A stretch of DNA of 64,000 bases. Origin: Serendipita indica DSM 11827 (lineage: Eukaryota > Basidiomycota > Agaricomycetes > Sebacinales > Serendipitaceae). This document shows, piece after piece, positions 11,049 through 21,151 of this stretch. A program made the translations under genes and the position numbers. Position 1 is the first letter of the stretch. Every line of letters starts with the position of its first letter. Below the pieces are notes generated by a model. The model saw nothing but the letters and a program-made list of their open reading frames with translations, was not told the DNA's origin and made no database searches. The stretch is taken from contig CAJVGD010000001.1 of assembly GCA_910890315.1 (NCBI GenBank), positions 1-64,000 of the forward strand, read 5' to 3'.

Positions 11049-12261
11049 TCAACATAGGTTGTAATGGTGCTCATCGAGCGTCGAAAAGAGAAGACCTTCC
11101 TCGATGAGTCGCTGAATTGCCGCCCTGTCAGCCAAGAGTCAGCATTGCGGACAAAGTTGCCAAGGAATGGACATACGCAAAGGCGTCAGCGGGATCTTCT
11201 CCCGTCTTGCTCGTCTCTTCGTTTACCAGTGGCTTGACGGCTTTGATGATTTGACGGACATGGTACCCCTCACTTGTCGGCGGATTGTCTTTGATGAAAC
11301 GAATGATGCCCCGGTCGAGAACTGCGAGGTGGGCGTACATTGAATCGACCTCGTTCGTCTGTCGACTAGTGCCTTGCCGCGAGTAATCCGACGCTGAAGC
11401 CCCGCCCGTCATCGGGGCTCCTAGACTCGATCCAGAACCATTCTATACGAGGGTATGAGAAGAACGCGTCGATAGAAGACGATGGGCTAAAACGTACAGG
11501 AGGACCAAATTTGGCGAGCATGGCCATTGCAATCGCCTCGGTGTAATGAAAGTAGGCTTCCATGGGATCATCCAAGGCTCGAACGATGATCGCATTGATA
11601 TGTCTCCTTTCTTGAAATGTCCGTATGGTACCTGTAATCTTGACAAACTTGTTCAAAAGACTATCCGGTGTGTCAGCGGCACCTAGAGTAGATAATGTAG
11701 CCTACGGAGATTCATCCGACTCCATATCCATCGAGTCGGTGCCCTTCGAGTCGTTCCAGTGGCGTGCCTCAATCTCTGCTGAGCCATCGTTGATTTTGTA
11801 GACGTCCGAGGTGGTCTGGGATGTATGGTTTATGATCTGACCTACGATAGAAATCTGTATTGGGGAGTTTTGAGCCTGCACAAGGATCTCTATAGAAATT
11901 AACAGACCATGGAGAGCGTGACGCCGTCGAGCGTATAATCGGTCTCGGTATGTGATCCTTGCTCAGCTAAGAGTACTTGTCGAATGCTCAGCGGTCTCAG
12001 GGATTGGGTTTGTTTCTGTACGCGTTGAACACTGAGCCCTCGACGAGCCTGGCTCTACAACACGATGACCAACAACGACTCACGCGTTCAGTACCAGCTC
12101 CATGCGGAGATCCTTGACTAGCATATCCACCAGGCGAGTTGTTGCTGAGAAACCCGCCGCCGCCGCCTGAATAGTAAGGACCTTGGCTCCCAAAGCCTGC
12201 ACGTGGTCGTATACGATATGAGCGATCGATGTAGAGTGATATAAGGTGTATGCATACTCAT
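11049..12261 (-). CDS. RFA2: Replication protein A 32-kDa subunit
   Basis: Middle subunit of the heterotrimeric single-stranded DNA binding protein RPA, needed in replication, repair and recombination. Seven exons can be joined in frame to 299 residues: 12,261-12,258, 12,196-12,084, 12,015-11,908, 11,875-11,706, 11,660-11,498, 11,442-11,177 and 11,124-11,049. The N-terminus is Gly/Ser/Tyr-rich (MSFGSQGPYYSGGGGGF), as in RPA32. The OB fold follows, with LSIRQVL, ISIVGQI and the family signature KITGTIRTFQERRHINA, then a C-terminal winged-helix domain ending QRLIEEGLLFSTLDEHHYNL. The first coding exon holds only ATG and one more base; every intron has GT and AG ends. It is divergent from the NCE101-like gene. 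Confidence 0.92.
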
Positions 12262-12420
12262 TTTTAAACAATCTGATGGTGTGGCGGAGACAAAGTCAAA
12301 GGGCGCTCGCTGGGGTCTCGACGAGACACGACGCGGTGCTTCAACTCCGCCATCTCAAGACGATGCCACTGCTGGGCCGGTACGGCATATATATAACACT
12401 TCAAGGATTACAAGCTAATA

Positions 12421-12777
12421 ATGCATAGCTTTCTTGACCCACTTCTCGGCGTATTCACAGGAGTTCTCGCCTTTCAGCTTCGTCAAAACGACGTCAGGTA
12501 TGCTCCTCCAGAGGAAGAGCGCCTGTCAAGTCTAGTTCGATGGAAATATAATCAGTGGAGAGAACACCGAGCCAAGCAGAGCGAAATCAACGACGACGAG
12601 GTTTGGACGGCGGCTCTCAAGTCGGTTAGCGAGTCAAAATCGGTAAAATTGTTCTTGGAGGATTCGATACAAAGATTAAGAATACCCTCCAGAAACACTG
12701 ACGTCTCTTTCCACCCGTCACAGTGGATACTCGTGTCGAATGTGGGCATCTACACTTCTATAGACACCTTGTGCTGA
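12421..12777 (+). CDS. NCE101-like small membrane protein
   Basis: A 118-residue open frame starting MHSFLDPLLGVFTGVLAF, followed by a charged segment with PPEEERLSSLVRWKYNQW. The order DPL, a glycine-containing hydrophobic segment, then L..L.R.K..W matches non-classical export protein 1 (Nce101), a small single-pass protein linked to non-classical secretion in yeast. Nce101 is usually 50-80 residues, so the part after about residue 55 (acidic and Ser-rich) is either a lineage extension or an unspliced 3' part. A TATATATAA run ends only about 25 bp before the ATG, so the true start is not certain. Confidence 0.5.
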   Translation: MHSFLDPLLGVFTGVLAFQLRQNDVRYAPPEEERLSSLVRWKYNQWREHRAKQSEINDDEVWTAALKSVSESKSVKLFLEDSIQRLRIPSRNTDVSFHPSQWILVSNVGIYTSIDTLC

Positions 12778-12990
12778 TATCTTGCTTCTTGGAGTTAGTA
12801 TCACCCCCTCGTGACTTATCCTCGGGTCGTTTGGTATATCTTTCTACTTCATTCACCACGAGCTCCATACTTGCTGTAATAAGGTTATAAATTCGAGTTG
12901 ATTCAATCTAATCCATGTAAACCATTGGTCGCGAGTGGTCATCTCGCGTTCCCTCCGCCACGCCGCGCGTTGAACCAGACACTCGAACCC

Positions 12991-15900
12991 ATGTCATTGG
13001 AGACATCTTCATTTTTTGAGAGTCCTGTGAAAGACGCGTCTGAACTTCCTTCCGCTCCGGCGCTGGATGCTAGCAATTTCTTCGGGGATCCGGTCGAGCC
13101 AGCACTCAAGTTTCGAGACAATCAAGATGCATTAACAGATGCAACAAGTCCCAATACTACTGCAGCCACGCCAGCTCCCAGTGACGGATGGATCGTAGAG
13201 GACACAGACGAACCGGAAGGTAAAATCCACCATACCCTGCGACAACGTATCATTTAACTGACTTGGTTCTAAGATTATGTTGCTCCTGACGGAAATATGC
13301 CTGAAGAGGACGCAATAAATGAGCCAACGGAAGAGCCCATCTACCAACCACCCGTAATGGCGCGAAACTTTGACGGAAAACTCGTAGTCATACGCAAGAA
13401 GAGGAAATCTACTCGAACGGTGAATAGACCGTGCAGATCTCTTGATTCCTTTGACCACGTCCAGTCAGTTTCCATTTCCGAACCGAAAGACGCCATTTCA
13501 AAACTGGTGACCGTTCGAACTCACAAGATTATGGAACAACTGGCGAAAGAGACGGCTCAGCGACTCGACCTCGAATCGTGAGTGCTCGAATGATATTGAA
13601 CCCCTTTGAATGACATGCTATAAGAGAGCCAACCACATCCACGTCAAAGATCAAGTCACTCGAGGTTGAGGAAACTCTATGGACGGACAAATACCGGCCT
13701 AGGCACTTTACTGATCTGCTCGGCGACGAGGTTACGTGCATTCAAGCACTAGAAGCATCCATTCTTACTTCATACAGAGGGTTCACCGTGATACGATGTT
13801 GTGGGTTAAAGAGTGGGATGCTTGCGTTTTCCCGGAAAAGATGGTTGGAAGGAGGAAGAAGCAGGCCAAAGAAGGAGAAGAGGTACGAGGCTCTGTTCCA
13901 TCTCTCCGATGGAGGCGACTGAGCATCTTATAGCAATTTGCCTATCAAGACGAATATCATCGACCTCGAGAAAAAGCTCGTTACCCTTCGTCTGACTGGA
14001 AGCACAGACTAACGCCTTAACAGATCCTCCTTCTCTCCGGCCCACCTGGACTGGGAAAGACGACTTTGGCCCACGTAGTAGCCCGTCAAGCGGGCTATGC
14101 TGTCATGGAGATCAACGCTAGGTAAGATTGCGCGAAGCACGGCAATTTGCACCTAATTCATGCAGTGATGCTCGGTCTGGTGCCACAATAGATGAGCGGA
14201 TACGACCAGTGCTAGAAGCAGGGACCAAGGTCGGAGGCAGTAAACCAGTGCTCGTTGTCATCGACGAAATTGATGGCGCCACGGGAGGTGGAGACAATGT
14301 GAGGACTTCTTTGGCCCTTTGCTCCAACACTCATCAGCTGTACAGACGATTGGATTCGTACAAAGGTTACTCTCGATGACCATTGACAAACCGAAGAAAA
14401 GTAAGTCGTCTTTTGCCCATTTGAATTAGATTATGCTGAGTGGATAGCCCGTTCGAGAAACCAAAAAGACACGCGTAGGCCTCTTCTTCGGCCAATCATC
14501 TGCATTTGCAACGACCTCTATGCCGCCTCGTTAGCCAAACTGCGCCCGGTCTCGCGAATTGTCCGTTTCCAGCCACCTGCGCCGGTACACCTGGTCAAGC
14601 GATTGAAAGAAATATGTGAAATGGAAGATCTTCGTGCAGACTCGAGAAGTTTGACGGCGCTGGTCGGCGCAAGTCAAGGGGACATGAGGGGTTGTTTGAA
14701 CACGCTACAAGTGAGATTCTACATGCTCAAAAAGCTTCATTGACAAGCCTCGCAAATAGTTGCTGAAAGCAAAACACTCCGAGATTACAGAACCCATCGT
14801 TCGTCGGGCGACGATGGGCATGAAAGAATCAGAGGGGTCCTTCATGGACGTTCTTACCGACATCTTTACGCCTCTCTCGAGATCACGCGTGAAGGATATG
14901 GGACTCACGTCGGAAGAGGAGCAAAAGTATGTTCATCGTTTGAACCGGTCAATCGAATCAACTGGAGCCGTGGACAAGGTGGCACTCGGTAGCGTTTCCC
15001 TTCGGCCTGGTGGCAATTCTAACCAAATTTTCAGCGTGCTTCGAACATTACCTTAACTATCGCATACACGACGCAGATTTCAAAGCCTACGAAAAGGCTC
15101 TTCGATGGCTAGCTACATACGACCATTTCACAAGTGGGATGTGGCAAGATAGGGAATACTCTATTACGCCTTATATCGGATACTCACTCATTGCATTTCA
15201 TCCTACGTTTGCAACAAAGGGTGGGCCCAAATTGGAGCGCCCAAAGGCGGACTGGGAAGTAAGACCACAATCAGTTCCCGGGTCAGGCTCTCAATTTGAC
15301 ATAGGCATATCAAAGGCAAAAGACTTACGAAGAAGTTTATCGCACTCTCCAAAGAAACGTTCTCGGGGAACCTGGGATTGGTGGAGCCAGTAAAGCGGCA
15401 GCTCGTTATCGTCACCTCGTCGCCAATGGAACTCTTCAACTCGAATTTGCGCCACTCCTCAATCGGATCATATCACCGCCTCTCAAACCAGTTAGTCGTC
15501 CATTCAATCTAGGGCCGTCGATAACTCTACGGATAGGTGAACAAACAAGTGATAAAGCCCGAAGAACGGCTGCTTATGTCACGAGTCGTCGAAATCATGG
15601 TTACCCTAGACCTACATTTTATTCAAGAAAAGCAAGAGGATGGAACCCTGGTATATCGGCTGGATCCGTAAGCAGGATGACGGCCAAGGTTGCCAAATAT
15701 TGAGCTCTTTTTAGACCTATCGACGCCTTTGTAACTTATGACGAGAAACGGGCCGCAGACATTGCCGTCTCGAGATATGCCACTCGACATCTCATCGCAG
15801 CGGAAATCGACGCTCAGGTCATAGAGCGACAAGCAGAGGCACTCGAGGAGACTAGTAAATCCAAGGCATCACACTTTTTTGGCAAGTAAGTGGTCACCCC

Positions 15901-16274
15901 CGAGTCTCCATGGCGTGCTCAAGAGGGAAAGATCTGCAACAGTTGTAACAGATGACACCGGCTCGAGCCCCGTGAAAGGGAGCCATGAACAAGAAGCATC
16001 GTCTCCTCTTGTCGCGAGTAGGAAGCGCAAGAGGGAGGAGCAGGAAATGGACATTGCTGACAAGGTGCGTTTACCCCATACCTCGTTATGCGGGACTAAT
16101 GAAGAATAGTCTCCCGTGGACTTCTTTGGAAGATTGATCGCTCCGACGCAGATACAGGCGGATGGATCGCAAGGTTTGGTCCCAACTCGGCCCTTCAAGG
16201 TCACCTATAAGTATACGGAGGGAATGAGTGCTGCAGTTCGCAAACCTGTCAAGATGATATCTCTCCTTGATTAG
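12991..16274 (+). CDS. CTF18: Chromosome transmission fidelity protein 18 (alternative RFC large subunit)
   Basis: Large subunit of the Ctf18-RFC clamp loader, which loads PCNA at forks and supports sister-chromatid cohesion and the replication checkpoint. Clear parts in order: [20 protein letters not shown] (exon 13,625-13,730 joined to 13,778), [10 protein letters not shown], Walker [17 protein letters not shown] (about 14,036-14,085), [15 protein letters not shown] (sensor region), Walker [12 protein letters not shown] (14,251-14,283), [18 protein letters not shown] (about 14,500-14,550), and the C-terminal VDFFGRLI ... [18 protein letters not shown]. About a dozen short introns interrupt it; total length is roughly 850-900 residues. 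The junction before ILLLSGPPG lacks a clean GT donor and may use GC. The start at 12,991 gives [13 protein letters not shown]; an in-frame ATG lies at 12,898. Confidence 0.9.
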
Positions 16275-16371
16275 TAGGATTATCCTTGTGCCTTCGTACC
16301 ACCACCATAAACCGCTCCTTAAACCCGACTACATTGGCCGTCCAAACACGCTACGCATATTAGAGTCATAG

Positions 16372-18813
16372 ATGACTCTCTTTGTTCCAAAGTTCTCATT
16401 AGAGGAGACACTTGCTGGTCAGAAGAGCCAGCAGCGGCGGTTAGATCTGCTCGAATGCATCCATAGGCGTGAGGGGGATGACGCGTCGTTCGCAAGCGCA
16501 AAATCTCTCAATAAACTCAAAGAAGAATACAATTTCATTGTCGAGGACCAAATCAGTTCTCAGAAAGGGCCATTCTCGGACCCTCTTCAATGCTTTCCAC
16601 CAGAACTATTTGTCCTGCTTGTACAGGAAGTAATCTCTCGTAGAAGCGGGACGTCTGTAAAGGACCTTCTTATGCTCTCATTACTGAACTCCTATTGGCG
16701 AGAGGCCGTCGTTTCAGAACCTTCGTTCTGGAGGGATGTGTGTATAGGACCAGGACTAGACGAGTCGGATATCGAGGATAGACTCAGAGTGGGACTCTAT
16801 CTCTCGGGAAACCAACCCCTCAATCTGTCGATTGATCACCCGGTCCGTGATTGGAGCTATCTACTGGAAATCCTACGTCCGCATCTCAAACGCGTTCAAA
16901 ATCTAGTCATATGGCCACCTTCATCGACGAAGTTGGACGAAGAGGCGGATGTGGGCGATCCTACCGTGGGCCAGGTGCTCCTTTCCCTTGGCCCGCTGCC
17001 AAACCTAAAGAGGCTCGAGTTGGAAAGCAGATATCACGTAGAGTTTGACGCGTTTCTGCAATTTCTGGATCATACTCCAGTTATTCGGAGCATCAGTGGA
17101 GATCATATCTCACCTCGTATGCTGGAGCATGAGCACCTTGCTCAGCTCGAAAAGGTCCAGACATGCGCCAGTATCAAGCAGCTCCCTTATACGCTTTCTA
17201 GGTTTCCTCGCCTGACGAGTCTCATTGTAGATGACCCAGCGGGAGACTGGTCGACTGATGAGGACGAATCGTACTACAAACCTACGAAAACAGTCGCGAC
17301 TGAAGCCGAGAAACTATCTCTATCGTCACTTATGACTTTGGAGTACCGACAAAGCGAATATATATCGCTCCCAGTGCTTATACAAATCAGTCCTCAACTT
17401 TATCACCTTGACCTGAGATTACAATGGCAATTGCTTGCCACTCTGATGCCACTCCTCGAACAACTTGGTAATTTGGAGTACTTGGGACTAGTTATGACCC
17501 GTACAAAAGGTCCGGAGGATATATTTGACCTTGACGGAACACGATCTTTTCCCACATTGAAGACTTTTACTTTCTATCAATCGGAAGAAGACCACTCGGA
17601 CAATCTGGCCCAGCTCTTCACCCTCCTCGTTGGATCGAACCTGCGTAAAGTGACTATAAGCGTGGATAAGGCAGAAATAATCCCGTTGGCATTTCTTGCA
17701 ACTCTAGAGGATCTACGGCACCTCTCACTGAAGCTACCTCTGGCAACAAACCTCGGCGGATTGGAGAGGATCCAAGCGCGGGTGCTCGAGTACCTCGAGC
17801 TTAGTATTCCTCTATCCATCATCAGCCCCCTAGTCTCGAGCATGGAGTGCCCCAAATTGGTCTCGTTGGAATTGAGATCGCCAACCAACGACTGGGAGCC
17901 CCAATCATCACTCTATACTTTCCCTCCGAACGCTTTACCAAGTCTATTCTCCATTGAATGGGGACTTACGGGCCTTCGATGGGACGTGACAAAATTCACG
18001 TCACTAAAGATAATTCAGTTCAGAGAGGAGGACCTTAATCAAGTCAGTGAGTTCTGCGTGAACATGATCCTTCATCCAAAGGACTGCCCTGCACTAGAGC
18101 AGCTGCAGTTTGCCCAGTACCCGGAATGGGACCTCCTCTTTATCATGCTCGAACGTCGAAACTTTCTACCAGATACATCGATTTCCGCCATCAAACTTGT
18201 GTCCATGCCATCTTCGATGAACTTTCGCAACCGAAGATTCCTCACCGATGTTCTTCGGGGACGCTTCGCGCACAGAATGTCAAACGAGGAGCTTTCGCTT
18301 CCAGCTATCGGGAGACTCTATTTTGACTCTGATGTGTATGTATGGCGGTTGGTGAATCATGTCTATGCTTACATTGATTTTAGTCCAGGATGCCACCACT
18401 GCTGCATGTCGCTTCAATTCTGCAAAGAGGAGTTATTGAACACGGCCAGAAACAGACACCCTATTATGAAAGCCAACGCTCTGTCAGATTTTCGAAGCGC
18501 TGATCCACCATTGTCGCCCCAAGTTCGAGACTGGCTTTCTGGGCGAGCCGCTCGCTACACATTGTGGAACCAAATGGTCATAGCAGGACGCCACCAAGCT
18601 CGTGCGCCGTTGTGCGTGCGGCATGAGCTCGGATGGCGATACATCACGACAGGCTTTACATTTGCCGGTAAGCTTGAGGTCTCCCAAGCGTGCACGACAT
18701 TTATGCGTTTTGCAGATGTGCCCAGGATTACAGAATCATGGGAGATGACGGAGGAAGATGGTTCCGTGAAGAAAGATGTTATTGAGTGCAAACCAGATAT
18801 AGATATTATATAG
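16372..18813 (+). CDS. F-box/LRR-type protein, 813 residues
   Basis: Single-exon gene. Residues about 66-120 form an F-box-like segment (CFPPELFVLLVQEVI, then LLMLSLLNSYWREAV and PSFWRDV), of the type that binds Skp1 in SCF ubiquitin ligases. Before it is a helical segment with RRLDLLECIHRREGDD and LNKLKEEYNFI. After it come degenerate leucine-rich repeats typical of the large agaricomycete F-box families. The substrate is unknown. It is convergent with RFT1, with only about 10 bp between the stop codons. Confidence 0.8.
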   Translation: MTLFVPKFSLEETLAGQKSQQRRLDLLECIHRREGDDASFASAKSLNKLKEEYNFIVEDQISSQKGPFSDPLQCFPPELFVLLVQEVISRRSGTSVKDLLMLSLLNSYWREAVVSEPSFWRDVCIGPGLDESDIEDRLRVGLYLSGNQPLNLSIDHPVRDWSYLLEILRPHLKRVQNLVIWPPSSTKLDEEADVGDPTVGQVLLSLGPLPNLKRLELESRYHVEFDAFLQFLDHTPVIRSISGDHISPRMLEHEHLAQLEKVQTCASIKQLPYTLSRFPRLTSLIVDDPAGDWSTDEDESYYKPTKTVATEAEKLSLSSLMTLEYRQSEYISLPVLIQISPQLYHLDLRLQWQLLATLMPLLEQLGNLEYLGLVMTRTKGPEDIFDLDGTRSFPTLKTFTFYQSEEDHSDNLAQLFTLLVGSNLRKVTISVDKAEIIPLAFLATLEDLRHLSLKLPLATNLGGLERIQARVLEYLELSIPLSIISPLVSSMECPKLVSLELRSPTNDWEPQSSLYTFPPNALPSLFSIEWGLTGLRWDVTKFTSLKIIQFREEDLNQVSEFCVNMILHPKDCPALEQLQFAQYPEWDLLFIMLERRNFLPDTSISAIKLVSMPSSMNFRNRRFLTDVLRGRFAHRMSNEELSLPAIGRLYFDSDVYVWRLVNHVYAYIDFSPGCHHCCMSLQFCKEELLNTARNRHPIMKANALSDFRSADPPLSPQVRDWLSGRAARYTLWNQMVIAGRHQARAPLCVRHELGWRYITTGFTFAGKLEVSQACTTFMRFADVPRITESWEMTEEDGSVKKDVIECKPDIDII

Positions 18814-18822
18814 GGGTGGCGA

Positions 18823-20919
18823 CTATTTACGCCGCATGGCAGAAAAGAGCCTGAGGATTTGTGATCTTTGTGACCTGAATGCCTCTAGCAGGCAGATTAG
18901 ACCACACACTCCGCCGACGGCAACATGCATGACCTGCTTCTTAAGAGAGTCCCAGTTTTTAGCGTCTTGAAGGAACAGATTGGAGTGGAGGTCGTGGCGA
19001 TCTTGGGATTGTCGGATGACCTCACGCGAGATCATGAACACGAGAAGAACAGTCCAAGGTGGAAGTATCTCTCCAATCGAGATACCCTTCGGGGCCTGGG
19101 CTATCGCAGAGTCGGTGGGTACCACTCCCTTCGCATTCTTATCACCTTCTGTCTTGGATGGCTTGACGCCGCGATTCCATATGCGATTGAACCACTGATC
19201 CGCGAACCAAAGCGCCCAGCCAGCACGCATGCCTAGACTGAGGGTATTTGCCGCGACTAATCCGGCATCCCCTTGTCCTAGCTTTTCGCAGAATAGCCAA
19301 ACGAATAAGCCGAAGGATATACTGGTAACGAACAGCCAGCGCGCTTGCCTCTTCACGTCGTTGGCCGACATGACGCTGAAGGCAAACGCTTCCACGATGC
19401 CGTTGATGGACATCATTGGAAGGTAGTATGCATAGGCTTGTAAAATTGATGGAGCGGACGTGGCAAGGTACTTCTTGGGAAGAAAGTGTGCAAGAAGAGT
19501 TGGAAGATATGGTGGAAGGAATACCACGAGAATAAGGAGCACGTGAATTTGAACGCGAAGGAGTGAGTGAAGTGTTGCCGATGACTGTCGTAGAGCCATC
19601 TGCTGCTCTGATGTGAGTGGGTTTTTTATTTCTGGTTCCTTGTCGCTCGCTTTTTCCGACTGAACAGCGACGGGTTTCGCCTTCTTCGTATTATCTTGGT
19701 CTTCTTCGATGGTGCAAACGGCAAGCGTCTTAGAGAAGAAGACCCTTGTAATCTCCTCCACAGGTTGAAAGAGGAGACGAGCCACCAGAGAACCTTTTTC
19801 ATTATAAGTTTGAATCATGATGCATCACGCTGTCGTACCGTAGTTAGAGGCGACCGCGTAACCTCCCTGATCTGCGAGTTTGCTGATCCGTGAAACAGCA
19901 AATTTATCCCCCTCCGTTAGAAGATGTTTGATAAAGGACTGCAGGGTCATTGAAAAAGCCAAACGAAGAAGCACCGGATCAAAGAGCATCCTCTTAGCGC
20001 TACAAGGCAGTGAGCTTTACATAAAAGTAGGCAAAAACGAGATCGCTCACTGCCCCTTGTCGATCATGGTAATTGATTTGGGCCACCAGCGCCATTCCGA
20101 TGATCGCTTCATGTACGTCCACAAGTAAATGACAAAGACAAAGAACCCATAACTGAGTTGGCCGAGAGAAAAGGCCAAGAGACCCCATTCATTTCCGCCA
20201 CCAGGTGTCTTTTCACCAGCAGGATGAAGTCGCTCTGCCACGACGAGAATACCTACAGTAATAGCGGCACGGGAGACGACGCCGGCTGCTTCGCTGCGAA
20301 CACGAGCGGTAAAGTTCAGCTCCTGCTGTGCGAGAATATACATCGGTTCTGCAGCCAATTGCAACATTGCCGATGCTGTATATATGAGGATGGAGAGTCG
20401 AAAATGCGGTTGAGCACTTGATTCTGGTGACGCCGTCCAGATGTATGCCATTGGGAGGACCAATGACAAACAGAGGCCAAAAAGAACGGGTAAGGTTGCT
20501 ATATTCGAGCTGAGGACGTCTGCAGAAGCTTTATGCGTCGATAGTTGATCCGCTTGTGGTGATGTGTCCGCCTTGCCACCTTTACGTTTGTGCAACTTGG
20601 AAGGTGTAGAATCTATTTTAGGAGAAGAGGTTATTTCATTCGTCTCGGGCGTCGTTTCATCCTTCTTGTCTGTTGAACGGAGGAGCGCTAACCGCACGCC
20701 CTCTCTGGAGATGAAGAGGATGGAAGAAAGTAAAAGTTCGAATTGGATTGACGCGGTCCCAAACACCTGAGGTGTCGAAAAGCGCACAAGGGCCTGGTTC
20801 AGGACAAAGGTCGCGACTCGGGTCAAAACTTGGAGCAAGACGAGTGACGAAGCACCCGAAAGGAAACGGAATGCATTGGGTGCATTTGGAGCAGAAGAAG
20901 GAGTGTCTGCGGTGGCCAT
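18823..20919 (-). CDS. RFT1: Oligosaccharide translocation protein RFT1
   Basis: Multi-pass ER membrane protein of the MOP flippase superfamily, needed to supply Man5GlcNAc2-PP-dolichol for N-glycosylation (its exact flippase role is debated). Three exons join in frame to 666 residues: 20,919-20,051, 19,999-19,839 and 19,793-18,823, with introns of 51 and 45 bp. Family motifs: FLSGASSLVLLQVLTRVATF, FISREGVRLALLR, LAAEPMYILAQQEL, LTEGDKFAVSRISRLADQGG, NYGSLVARLLFQPVEE, and AYAYYLPMMSINGIVEAFAF. A basic, Ser/Thr-rich insertion lies after the third helix region. The start at 20,919 (MATADTPSS) fits the family; upstream in-frame codons are leader. NLR copy 3 ends about 230 bp before it. Confidence 0.95.
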
Positions 20920-21151
20920 GGTCCTACCGCTCGTGGAGAGGAAGGGACCAAGGGATGCGCTGGCGTTGAACTCCCAGGCTGTCCACCAGCGACTAAGGAT
21001 ACGTCGAGGGGCCCACGTACAAGAGAGATAGTGCCATGTCGGGAAACAAGTAGATGTATTACAACAAGGAGCGGCCAGTCGACAACAGATCCAAAGAGGC
21101 CGCAAATATGTCGCTGAACCTACTTGCTTTGAACTCGTAGCGACATATAAT

